Shown: positions 32,154 through 42,368 of the stretch, in pieces
Numbering within the stretch: the first letter of the stretch is position 1
Layout of the letters: every line of letters starts with the position of its first letter
NCBI GenBank assembly: GCA_019279435.1
Contig: JAAALK010000081.1
Span: 24,722,949 to 24,786,948 of the forward strand
Reading direction: 5' to 3'
DNA from: Zizania palustris
Taxonomy: Eukaryota; Streptophyta; Magnoliopsida; Poales; Poaceae
DNA length: 64,000 nucleotides
Notes under the pieces: generated by a model
What the model was told of the DNA's origin: nothing
The model's database searches: none
Seen by the model: only the letters and a program-made list of their open reading frames with translations
Program-made: the position numbers and the translations under genes

Positions 32154-35100
32154 TGTAACACCCCAAGAAATAAAAGCAAATAAAATAAAAGAAAAATATT
32201 ATTTAAATCATTTCTGGATTTATTTATTAAAGGAAAATCATAAAAGAACCCAAATAAAGCCAAACAAGGAGAAATACACAAAATATGGACCTGAAAATTT
32301 TATGAGATGAACTAGAGCCCAAAATATAATTTTAGGAATTTTTACAAATTTTTATCAACAGTGATTCAACCCTTAACCAAATATATGAATTACTGGATTT
32401 ATTTTAAATCGGAAAAGAATTAAAAATGCTTAACGGGCCTCAACCTCCAAAGTAACCGAGCCCAGCCCAGTCCAAACCATGAGCCACTGACCCGTGGGTC
32501 CCGCCTGTCGGCGCCGCTTCCCCCTCTCTCCTCCCGCCCGCGCCCCGCCTAGCCCCGCATGGCAGCCTCTCACTTTCGCCTCCCTCTCTCTGACAGTCAT
32601 GGCCCGCCTGTCGGCCCTTCCTTTCTGGTTTCGCCCGCTGACAGGTGGGGGCCACCTGTCAGTTTCGTCTTCTCCATGGAAGGGGATCGCCCCCTTCCTT
32701 CTTCCCGGCGATCACCTTCTGGTTTCTTGCCGCCGGCCACCCGCGTTCGCCCCGATCGCCCGGATCCCTTTCCCTGGTCGTCACCGCCCCCTTTCCATCC
32801 ATTGCCGACGCGTTTTCGCACTTAAGGAAGGCTACCCGAAGCTTGGAAAGAGATCGCCGGAGCTCACGGGAACCCTCGGTTCCCTGCCATCCCGACCACC
32901 GGTGACCCCCTATATAAAGCCCTCTGACCTCCGCACTCACCCCACGCCAGCAGAACCATCCTCGAGCCATAACAGAGCGCCGTCGTCCCCTCTTCGAGCT
33001 TTAGTTCCGTTTCGCCTCCGGCAAGCCATCGCCGTCGATCCCGGCCTCCTCCGCCCTAGCCACCGCCACCGTCAGGTCCGTAGTCGTCCGGCCATCCTCG
33101 ACATCCATTCCGTTGGCCGTGGACACCGCCGGATCCTCGTCGCCGTCGAGCACCCGAAACCCCTCCGCCGTCTACGCTCGCCGCCGATCGCCTCCGGACC
33201 TCCGTCGTCGCCGTCAAAGGTACGATCATGACCGCCCTCCCCTCCCCGTTCCATTTTTGCCATTAGCTATGCCCGTAGGCGCTCGCCGCCGCCGTCTCCA
33301 TCTCATCCGAGGCCGCCGTCGCCGGAGATGAAGGGGGTACGCACCCCCTTACGTCGTGCCGTGCCGGATCACGCCGCGACCGCCCGATCGCGATCGGAGG
33401 GCTAGGATTAAATCCCTCCGGGATTTAATCTGGGCCCTCGGATCTGGTCAAAGGGGTATCGAGGCCTCTCGGCCATCGATCACCACTTAAAACCCCCGAT
33501 CGATCTCAGGCGTCCACGCGTACCCGTTCGCTCTGTTTTAATCTGAGCCGTCCATTCTCACTTAAGGGATCCCGCCTCGCGCCTGGCCGCCGGATCTGGA
33601 TCCAACGGATCTGGTTGATCCGGTCCACGCGCACAGTGGCGCAGTCCACCGTGGGCCTGGTTCACCGTGGACCAGAGCCCATTTTCTAGTTTAAATAAAA
33701 TTCAGAAAATAGTTTAAACTTCAAAAATTCATAACTTGCTCAATTTAACTCCAAATTTCACCATTCAAATTTTGTTAAATTCAGTATATTATTCTCTACA
33801 CTTTTCTGCCATGAAAACAGTATGTTACCTTAGCACAAAATAAACTTATGGATTAAATAAATAAAAACCCCTTAGGGATAAATTAAAAATTCAGGAAAAG
33901 AAGTAATAAAAACCCCTTAAACTAAACTTTTAATATTATTAAAAGTAACTCCAGTATAATAAAGCTCAAATCACATATTTGAATCATAAAATTTAAATGA
34001 TTATGTTTGGTGATGCTTTATTGAATGTATTGTTTATTTATTTTTCCGTATCGAGAAGACTACGAGTTCGTCGAGGAGCAGGAGTTCTACCCCGAGGTTC
34101 CTCCATCCCCCTTTGCTGATCAAGGCAAGTCATCGACCACCTCTGTGGAAACAGTTGATCATTATTGAGCCCATGATTTAATAAATTATCGCTATAACTC
34201 ATAGGTTAATATTGCATTAGTCAAAGATCAAGCCCTACACTTATATTTATTAGATCCCCGTCCTTGTGTGCAAACCCAATCCATGCTTATTGAGCCTTAA
34301 CTCCTTGTCACTCTACAAATATTATATTAGCTAGTGCCCAATGTACCGGCACAACTGCTATAGGATATAAAGAATGAGTCGTAGTTAGATGGATTCTGGT
34401 ATATGAAATACCCTGTTATTCTTGTCTCTGGACTCTGTTGGAGTTAGGCATGTTATAAGTATGGTGGGTTCCGGGTGCAAGCTCGGTTTTTGGTATGTCA
34501 CACCCGGGGCACTATAAGGACCGGTCTGCGGGATCTGTTGCAAAGCACTTCCGTACCAACCACAAGTCTAATGGGTAAGTCCTAACTGGAAGTGTGGAAC
34601 ACTCCGGCTCTCAGTACCATAGTGGAGGGGGCAAGGGGCTAGCCCTCAGGGCGCCTTGTACCGACGATGGATCAAGGGGGGGTATTGTGGAAACTCGACA
34701 TGGCGAGACACGGTACGAAACCTATAAGAGGGTGCTGTTGAGTCGGGGGAGACCATATGGAAGGTTTTGGCACGAGTTCCCATGAAATGGGTCATCTCGT
34801 TACACTTTGGTGTAAGTGATGAGTGCGTGCCTTGTGGGTACAGTGGTACATCTCTGATCAGAGTAAAATCAATCTTTTCGAAAAGCCGAGCCCACGGTCA
34901 AGGGCGGGTTGTGTGACTACTCGCAGTTAGTTTACAATTGTTTGAATGGATGAGTTATTCATGGCATGTAAGGACTGTTGTGCGGGGAGGTAAAACGTAC
35001 TCCTCGAGTTAGAAGATGATGATGCATTCACATGTTTACATTTCCGTACTAATAAATTGCTCACACTTAATGCTTTACAAATATGCTGCTTCCGCAAAAC

Positions 35101-35446
35101 TAGCCACTATCTCCCTTGGCATTATCTTGCATTATATTTGCATTCGGTGGCTTGCTGAGTACATCTGTACTCACCCCGTTGACTTACACCATCAGAGCCC
35201 GTCTACTACGAGGAGGATGAAGGTCTGGAGTAGCGACCCAGTCAAGGCGAGACTGGACGGAGGCGTTCATCTAGGACCCTTTGATTTATTAGTTTCTCTT
35301 CATCTTTATTCACTTTTGTATTAATATGGTCTACGAACCGTGAATGATTGCTCGTATTTGTACGTGGCCGCATGATGAACGTCTTGTTTTATTGATTTTC
35401 TATGGAATTTCAATAAAGTCCTGATTTATTAAATCGGGGCGCGACA
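32154..35446 (+). repeat. 5' LTR of gypsy A (3293 bp)
   Basis: Starts TGTAACACC and ends GCGCGACA. A GC-rich block (32490-33620) with TATATAAA at 32911-32918 is followed by AT-rich sequence (33680-34040). A 3' part strongly conserved among all LTR copies (34050-35446) follows, and AATAAA lies at 35412-35417 near the end. Several GC-rich open frames here are not genes. Confidence 0.93.
32911..32918 (+). promoter_or_regulatory. TATA box of the gypsy A LTR
   Basis: TATATAAA in a GC-rich setting. Equivalents are at 41847 (3' LTR of gypsy A), 43126 (solo LTR) and 57191 (gypsy C), the latter two as TATAAAT. Confidence 0.7.
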
Positions 35447-35465
35447 AGATGGTATGATAGCCGAC
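35447..35465 (+). other. Primer-binding site of gypsy A (mutated)
   Basis: AGATGGTATGATAGCCGAC follows the 5' LTR. Gypsy C has TGGTATCAGAGCC at the same place, so gypsy A carries changes in the initiator tRNA-Met site. Confidence 0.82.
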
Positions 35466-35584
35466 TTGACTGTAGGAAGCCAAACAGACCTGACCTTAGG
35501 ACTTATACTTACTATATTTTCTTACAAACACTACTTATCCTCTCACCTTCCGAGATTTTCACAAAAACTTTCTCTCTTTTGTAG

Positions 35585-36391
35585 ATGCCAGTCCGTACCA
35601 TGAGCGGGAACCTTCGTGATGAGGCCGGATTCATCCGCGAGCTGCGCATGCTCGTCGGTTTCCTCGGATTTGAGCATGAGCCGATGTACCATGGAGTCTT
35701 CCCCGACGAGGAAGAAAGCTTCTGCGAGGTCACCATCGTCGTCCAGCCCTCCCCTCAGACAGCTCACACCTATCGCGGAGGAGGACCTACCTTCTTGGTT
35801 GCCAGCCAGCGCACCGCCCTCCAGGCACTCACAGAGCTCCGGATGATCTATGACAGTGAGCTCTACAACACGGACTTTCGCTTCATGCCTCTTCGCACTC
35901 CAGGGAGTCCCCACAGCGTCTTCGTCAGCACACTCTCCCAGCATCATTCTGCTATTGGTCATACCATGCGCTTGTTGGAGGCCATGGATGATCTCCATTA
36001 CGAGGCACTGCAGGACGCTAATGGACAGCGCGACACCATCAGCTTTTAACGTCAATCTTTTGAGGATCTGAACCGCGAGAACGGAGATCTTCGTCGCCGC
36101 ATCCAGCAGGGACATCGTTTGGCTGCCGAAGCAGAAGAGTTACGGCGTCAGAATGAGCTCCTTCGGCAGCGTGTCGCCACCAACCCCCAGCTCCGCCACC
36201 AGCTCAAAGAATTAAAGAAGGACATTGAAGAGATCGCACCTCTTCTGCCTCGCAAGAAGACACCCCTTCGGATCCCCACTGTGAGGCCCAAGAGGATCTC
36301 CCGCAGTGCACCACCCGCTGGACCATCCAGCTCTTCGACCCCGACCGTCTCCCACGAGCCTGAGATTGAGCCGTCCCCCGAGTTACCGTAG
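35585..36391 (+). pseudogene. Gypsy A pre-gag ORF, broken by one stop
   Basis: Same protein as the intact 268-residue frame of gypsy C (50931-51737): an N-terminal globular part, then a coiled coil, then a Pro/Ser-rich basic tail. Here a TAA at 36047-36049 (tyrosine codon in gypsy C) ends the frame after 154 residues, while the remainder stays open to the normal stop at 36389. ATG follows TCTCTCTTTTGTAG, a splice-acceptor-like sequence. Confidence 0.8.
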
Positions 36392-36567
36392 ACGTAGTTT
36401 TATGATTGAGTGATTTTCATTCTTTTTGCTTGCTTGTATTGCCATTCATGTCAAAATATAAGGCATGAATAAAGAAATAAATAAATGTAACCGCAAGAAC
36501 GGTATTTTGGGAATAAAACATAGAGGAATTCTCTAAAATAAATGTTGTCTACTTTGAAAACTCCAGG

Positions 36568-38049
36568 ATGACCAACACTCAAGGTTCCAACGCTCCCCAG
36601 AATGGAGGAGAGAGTGGCAACTTGCCACAATGGGGAGCCACTGGACAAAGGCAAGCCCCAATCGCTAATCACCCTACAGTGGCCAAAATGATGGCCACCC
36701 AAAACCAGCTAGTCACGGCTTTATTGAACCAAATGCAACAACAGCAACAGCAGATGGAGGAGCACCAGGCTCAGTTCTTCCGCCTCCACCAACAGCCCGA
36801 GCTGCATCGTCTCACCGCACCCGCTCCCGCTCCCACCTCTCAGCTCTCGGAGTTCCTCCGAGTTCGCCCACCGACCTTCTCAAGCACCACCAACCCCATG
36901 GAGGCTGGGGATTGGTTACGAGCTATCGAGAAGAAGCTCGACCTCCTTACCTGCACCGAGCAGGAGAGGGTGGCCTTCGCCACCCACCAGCTTCATGGTC
37001 CCGCCGCAGAGTGGTGGGACAATATTCGCGAGACTCTGCCCGAGGGCCACGCCCATACTTGGGCAGAGTTTTCGGCCGCTTTCCGTGCCGCCCACATCCC
37101 CGACGGTATTATCGCGCAGAAACAGCAAGAGTTCAGAGACCTGCAGCAGGGGAGCAGGTCCGTGACAGAATATCTGCACGAGTTCAACCGTCTGGCCCGA
37201 TACGCACTTAAGGAGGTCCGTACCGATGCGGCCAGACAAGCTAAGTTCCTCCGGGGATTGAAGGATGAGCTGTTCCTACAGCTTATCTCCGGAGATTTTG
37301 CCAACTTTCAAAAGTTGGTGAATAAAGCTATCATTCAGGAAACCCAGCAAAACAAGGTCGACCTGAAAAAGAAGAGGATGATTGCCTTTAGGAAAAACCA
37401 GGGCATGGCTCAAAGGCCCCGATTCACACCTTCTCCACCGGCGCCACAATACCACCCACGACCAGTGTATCGTCCGGCGCCACCCGCCGCCAACGCCGGA
37501 ACCGGACAGCCTCGCCCCGCTCCCGCCGCCCCAACTGCACCAACCGCCCCGGCAAAGAAGGCGGAAATCCTGCGCGACAAGCACGACAAGCCCGTGGTAT
37601 GTTTCAACTGCCGCCAGGAAGGGCATTACTCCAATGCGTGTCCTCACCCCAAGCGCGTCCAAGGAGTTGCCGCGAACCCCGCCATCCGTGCCCGAGTCAA
37701 TCACGTCACCGCTGAAGAAGCTCAGGCCGCACCAGAGATAGTGATGGGTAAGTTCTTGTTACATTCAACACTTGCCATGGTTTTATTCGACACTGGAGCT
37801 ACGCACTCCTTCATATCAACCAATTTTGTGGGAAAGAACAATCTAAACATAGAAGAACTACCCAGAGCCATACAAATAGTCACCCCGGGAAAACAAACCC
37901 TGGCCCTAACCTATAGCCCAAAAGTATGGATAGATATCCAAGGTACGATATTTTGGGCAGACCCCATCCTAATAGAATGCCAAGGGTTGGACCTCATTCT
38001 AGGGATGGATTGGCTAAATAAACATCAAGGAGTGATAGAATGTGCCTAG
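36568..38049 (+). CDS. Gypsy A gag-protease, ends at premature TAG
   Basis: The frame has 493 residues. The Ty3/gypsy gag core (EFLRVRPPTFSS, GDWLRAIEKKL, WWDNIRETLP, FNRLARYA) precedes a CCHC knuckle CFNCRQEGHYSNACP near residue 346. The retropepsin motif LFDTGATHSFIS is near residue 409, with ILGMDWL near 480. The frame stops at TAG 38047-38049, where gypsy C has CAG, and pol continues in the same frame at once, so the original was one gag-pol polyprotein. Confidence 0.92.
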   Translation: MTNTQGSNAPQNGGESGNLPQWGATGQRQAPIANHPTVAKMMATQNQLVTALLNQMQQQQQQMEEHQAQFFRLHQQPELHRLTAPAPAPTSQLSEFLRVRPPTFSSTTNPMEAGDWLRAIEKKLDLLTCTEQERVAFATHQLHGPAAEWWDNIRETLPEGHAHTWAEFSAAFRAAHIPDGIIAQKQQEFRDLQQGSRSVTEYLHEFNRLARYALKEVRTDAARQAKFLRGLKDELFLQLISGDFANFQKLVNKAIIQETQQNKVDLKKKRMIAFRKNQGMAQRPRFTPSPPAPQYHPRPVYRPAPPAANAGTGQPRPAPAAPTAPTAPAKKAEILRDKHDKPVVCFNCRQEGHYSNACPHPKRVQGVAANPAIRARVNHVTAEEAQAAPEIVMGKFLLHSTLAMVLFDTGATHSFISTNFVGKNNLNIEELPRAIQIVTPGKQTLALTYSPKVWIDIQGTIFWADPILIECQGLDLILGMDWLNKHQGVIECA

Positions 38050-38055
38050 AGAAAA

Positions 38056-40557
38056 GTGACTGCGACTAATGAAGAAGGGACTATCGTCACATTCCAGATG
38101 CCAAGCACGAAGGCCGGAAGGACAAGACTACATCAGATTACCTTGGAGGAGATACCAGTAGTCAGTGAATACCCGGACGTATTCCCAGAAGATCTACCAG
38201 GGATGCCACCCAAGAGGGATATCGAGTTCAGGATCGACTTGGTGCCCGGAACCACCCCTATTTATAAGCGACCATACCGGATGGCCGCCAATGAGTTAGC
38301 TGAGATGAAGCAGCAATTGGAGGATCTCGAAAGGAAAGGTTACATCAGACCTAGCACATCGCCATGGGGTGCCCCCGTCATCTTCGTCGAGAAGAAAGAA
38401 GACAAGGCAAAGCGTATGTGTGTGGATTATCGCGCTTTGAATGAAGTAACCATCAAGAATAAGTACCCGTTGCCTCGGATCGACGATCTCTTTGACCAGC
38501 TAAAAGGAGCTACAGTATTCTCGAAGATCGACTTGCGTTCTGGTTATCATCAGTTAAGGATTCGAGAGGAAGATATACCCAATACAGCCTTTACCACCCG
38601 TTATGGATTGTACGAGTGTACGGTTATGTCCTTTGGATTGACCAACGCCCCTGCATTCTTCATGAACATGATGAATAAGGTTTTCATGGAATATTTGGAT
38701 AAGTTCATCGTAGTCTTCATAGACGACATCCTCATTTATTCCAAGGACCAGAAAGAGCACGAGGCTCACCTCCGGTTAACCTTAGGGAAGCTAAGGGAAC
38801 ACCAACTATACGCCAAGTACAGCAAATGCAAGTTTTGGACGGCGGAAGTAATGTTCCTTGGACACATCATCTCTGCACAAGGAATCGCAGTGGACCCTGC
38901 CACTGTAGAAGCAGTTACGGATTGGTTGCCACCCACGAACGTATCTGAGATACGAAGTTTTCTGGGCTTGGCTAGATATTATCGGAGGTTCATTGAGAAT
39001 TTTTCCAAGATAGCCAAGCCAATAACCAAGTTGTTGCAGAAAGGAGAGAAGTTCGAATGGACTCCTGAATGCGAGGAAAGTTTCCGCACTCTCAAGACCC
39101 GTTTGGTATCTGCACCCATACTGACCCTACCCGATATCCGTAAGGACTTCCATGTCTATTGTGACGCATCTCGCCAAGGATTGGGATGTGTTCTTATGCA
39201 AGATGGAAAAGTTATCTCTTATGCCTCCCGTCAGTTGAGACCTCATGAGTTGAACTACCCGACCCACGATTTGGAATTAGCCGCAGTAGTACACGCCCTT
39301 AAGATTTGGAGGCATTATTTGGTTGGAAATCGCTGTGAGATCTTTACGGACCACAAGAGCTTGAAGTACATCTTCACACAGCCGGACCTCAATCTGAGGC
39401 AAAGACGATGGTTGGAGCTAATAAAGGACTATGACTTAGGTATTCACTACCACCCCGGAAAAGCAAATGTGGTAGCTGATGCATTAAGTCGCAAGGGATA
39501 TTGCACAGCCGTGATGATTCAGGATCATGCACCCTTGTTAAGTAGAGAGATGGAAAAGTTGAATCTTGGGTTAACCACTGGAGCATACCTAGCCACATTG
39601 GAGACCCAGCCAATTCTATTTGAGCAGATCCGTGAAGCTCAGTTAGAAGACCCAGATATAGCTGCCATTAGGAAGAACATGAGACAAGGAAAAGCCCCAG
39701 GATTTTCAGAGGATGAGAATGGCACCATATGGTTTGGAACCCGGATATGTGTGCCGGATAAACCTGAGATAAAAACCCTCATCCTGAGAGAAGCCCATGA
39801 GACATTATACTCAATTCATCCCGGCAGTACCAAGATGTACCACGACTTGAAGGAACGTTATTGGTGGGTTAGCATGAAGAGGGAGATTGCGCAGTTTGTC
39901 GCCGAATGTGACACCTGCAGAAGAGTAAAAGTTGAACATCAGAGATCCGCAGGATTGTTACAGCCACTTAAAGTACCTGAATGGAAGTGGGAAGAGATCG
40001 GTATGGATTTCATCACCGGACTACCAAAGACCCAACTTGGGTATGATTCTATTTGGGTAGTCATCGATTGGCTTACGAAAGTAGCACATTTCATAGTCGT
40101 CAAGACGACCTTTAGTGGCCCTAAGCTTGCAGAACTATACATGGCCCGGATCGTATGTCTTCATGGAGTGCCCAAGAAGATAGTATCCGACAGAGGAAGT
40201 CAGTTTACCTCTCGTTTCTGGAAGAACCTTCAAGAGGAGATGGGCACGAGATTGAATTTCAGTACCACCTACCACCCTCAGACAGATGGACAAACAGAGA
40301 GGGTGAATCAGATATTGGAGGATATGCTTCGGGCATGTGTCTTGGATTTTGGAGCAACTTGGGACAAGAGCTTGCCGTACGCTGAGTTTTCGTACAACAA
40401 CAGCTATCAAGCCAGCCTTCAGATGTCTCCTTTTGAAGCCCTATATGGACGTAAGTGCAGGACGCCTCTACTTTGGGACCAAACTGGTGAATCCCAAGTA
40501 TTCGGAACAGACATTCTTCGTGAAGCTGAAGAGAAGGTACGGATCATCAGAGACTGA
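38056..40557 (+). CDS. Gypsy A pol: reverse transcriptase, RNase H, integrase
   Basis: The open frame has 833 residues. Reverse transcriptase has DYRALNEVT, LRSGYHQLR, SFGLTNAPA and the catalytic FIDD near residue 221. RNase H starts around YCDASRQGLG and includes TDHKSLKYI. Integrase has the HHCC domain (HPGSTKMYHDL ... CDTCRR, from about 581) and the acidic triad in MDFITGLPK, SDRGSQFTSRFW (about 711) and QTDGQTERVNQ (about 741). It ends at a TGA (40555-40557) where gypsy C has CGG. The first codon given is only the first ATG after the TAG at 38047. Confidence 0.93.
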   Translation: MTATNEEGTIVTFQMPSTKAGRTRLHQITLEEIPVVSEYPDVFPEDLPGMPPKRDIEFRIDLVPGTTPIYKRPYRMAANELAEMKQQLEDLERKGYIRPSTSPWGAPVIFVEKKEDKAKRMCVDYRALNEVTIKNKYPLPRIDDLFDQLKGATVFSKIDLRSGYHQLRIREEDIPNTAFTTRYGLYECTVMSFGLTNAPAFFMNMMNKVFMEYLDKFIVVFIDDILIYSKDQKEHEAHLRLTLGKLREHQLYAKYSKCKFWTAEVMFLGHIISAQGIAVDPATVEAVTDWLPPTNVSEIRSFLGLARYYRRFIENFSKIAKPITKLLQKGEKFEWTPECEESFRTLKTRLVSAPILTLPDIRKDFHVYCDASRQGLGCVLMQDGKVISYASRQLRPHELNYPTHDLELAAVVHALKIWRHYLVGNRCEIFTDHKSLKYIFTQPDLNLRQRRWLELIKDYDLGIHYHPGKANVVADALSRKGYCTAVMIQDHAPLLSREMEKLNLGLTTGAYLATLETQPILFEQIREAQLEDPDIAAIRKNMRQGKAPGFSEDENGTIWFGTRICVPDKPEIKTLILREAHETLYSIHPGSTKMYHDLKERYWWVSMKREIAQFVAECDTCRRVKVEHQRSAGLLQPLKVPEWKWEEIGMDFITGLPKTQLGYDSIWVVIDWLTKVAHFIVVKTTFSGPKLAELYMARIVCLHGVPKKIVSDRGSQFTSRFWKNLQEEMGTRLNFSTTYHPQTDGQTERVNQILEDMLRACVLDFGATWDKSLPYAEFSYNNSYQASLQMSPFEALYGRKCRTPLLWDQTGESQVFGTDILREAEEKVRIIRD

Positions 40558-41047
40558 CTCAAGACGGCCCAATCATGACAGAAGAGCTACGCAGACAATC
40601 GTCGCCGAGATCTAGCCTTTGAAGAAGGAGATCTTGTTTACCTTCGAGTTACGCCTCTCCGTGGTACTCAACGATTTAACATGAGAGGAAAGTTGGCCCC
40701 TCGATATGTTGGACCATGCCCCATTATCCGACGCCAAGGCGAAGTTGCATATCAGTTGGATTTACCGCCCTCATTGGCTGGAGTGCATGACGTGTTTCAT
40801 GTTTCCCAACTAAAGAAGTGTCTCCGCGTCCCGACAGAGCAAGTGGATCTTCAGCAGTTAGATGTTCAAGAGGATCTGACCTATGTGGAAGAGCCTGTTA
40901 AGATATTGGAGGTCAAATGAAAGGATAACCAGGAGTCGGGTCATTCGCTTTTGTAAAGTGCAGTGGAGCAATCATCCGGTAGAGGAAGCTACATGGGAAA
41001 AAGAAGATGAACTCAAGGCACAACATCCTGAGCTATTCGAGGATTGA
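40558..41047 (+). pseudogene. Gypsy A integrase C-terminus and chromodomain-like tail (broken)
   Basis: Continues pol after the TGA. A second TGA at 40576-40578 (CGA in gypsy C) and a one-base insertion near 40917 break it. Conserved blocks are LAPRYVGP, GVHDVFHVSQLKKCL and a terminal WSNHPVEEATWEKEDEL segment, which is the chromodomain-like end used by chromoviruses for heterochromatin targeting. The normal stop is at 41045-41047. Confidence 0.85.
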
Positions 41048-41075
41048 TCCGAATCTCGAGGACGAGATTCTCTGT

Positions 41076-41089
41076 AAGGGGGATAGGAT
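41076..41089 (+). other. Polypurine tract of gypsy A
   Basis: AAGGGGGATAGGAT immediately before the 3' LTR; the same string precedes the 3' LTR of gypsy C. Confidence 0.85.
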
Positions 41090-42368
41090 TGTAACACCCC
41101 AAGAAATAAAAACAAATAAAATAAAAGAAAAATAGTATTTAAATCATTTCTGGATTTATTTATTAAAGGAAAATCATAAAAGAACCCAAATAAAGCCAAA
41201 CAAGGAGAAATACACAAAATATGGACCTGAAAATTTTATGAGATGAACTAGAGCCCAAAATATAATTTTAGGAATTTTTACAAATTTTTATCAACACTGA
41301 TTCAACCCTTAACCAAATATATGAATTACTGGATTTATTTTAAATCGGAAAAGAATTAAAAATGCTTAACGAGCCTCAACCTCCAAAGTAACCGAGCCCA
41401 GCCCAGTCCAAACCATGAGCCACTGACCCGTGGGTCCCGCCTGTCGGCGCCGCTTCCCCCTCTCTCCTCCCGCCCGCGCCCCGCCTGGCCCCGCATGGCA
41501 GCCTCTCACTTCCGCCTCCCTCTCTCTGACAGTCATGGCCCGCCTGTCGGCCCTTTCTTTCTGGTTTCGCCCGCTGACAGGTGGGGGCCACCTGTCAGTT
41601 TCGTCTTCTCCATGGAAGGGGATCACCCCCTTCCTTCTTCCCAGCGATCACCTTCTGGTTTCTCGTCGCCGTCCACCCGCGTTCGCCCCGATCGCCCGGA
41701 TCCCTTTCCCTGGTCGCCACCGCCCCCTTTCCATCCATTGCCGACACGTTTTCGCACTTAAGGAAGGCTACCCGAAGCTTGGAAAGAGATCGCCGGAGCT
41801 CACGGGAACCCTCGGTTCCCTGTCATCCCGACCGCAGGTGACCCCCTATATAAAGCCCTCTGACCTCCGCACTCACCCCACGCCAGCAGAACCATCCTCG
41901 AGCCATAACAGAGCGCCGTCATCCCCTCTTCGAGCTTTAGTTCCGTTTCGCCTCCGGCAAGCCATCGCCGTCGATCCCGGCCTCCTCCGCCCTAGCCACC
42001 GCCACCGTCAGGTCCGTAGTCGTCCGGCCATCCTCGGACATCCATTCCGTTGGCCGTGGACACCGCCGGATCCTCGTCGCCTGTCGAGCACCCAAAACCC
42101 CTCCGCCGTCTACGCTTGCCGCCGATCGTCTCCGGACCTCCGTCGTCGCCGTCAAAGGTACGGTCATGACCGCCCTCCCCTCCCCGTTCCATTTTTGCAT
42201 GTAGCTATGCCCGTAGGCGCTCGCCGCCGCCTGTCGCCATCGCATCTGAGGCCGTCGTCGCCGGAGACGAAGGGGGTACGCACCCCCTTACGTCGTGCCG
42301 TGCCGGATCGCGCCGCGACCACCCTGATCGCGATCGGAGGGCTAGGATTAAATCCCTCCGGGATTTAA
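41090..42368 (+). repeat. 3' LTR of gypsy A, left part
   Basis: Matches 32154-33428. It ends at TTTAA (42364-42368), the target of the second gypsy insertion. The right part of this LTR is at 59725-61747. Confidence 0.92.

Noticed and set aside
32494..33331. GC-rich open frames up to 245-312 residues in gypsy LTRs (also at 41430-42368, 42710-43519, 56850-57539)
   Set aside because: They lie in LTR promoter/leader sequence, change frame and length between copies, start at non-ATG codons in several cases, and are low-complexity Pro/Arg/Ser.
35016..35324. 102-residue open frame present in all gypsy LTR copies (also 45238, 50363, 59295, 61317)
   Set aside because: Conservation follows from overall LTR similarity; the frame spans the presumed intron and acceptor and lacks domain features. 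The shorter acidic blocks in another frame seem the better coding candidates.
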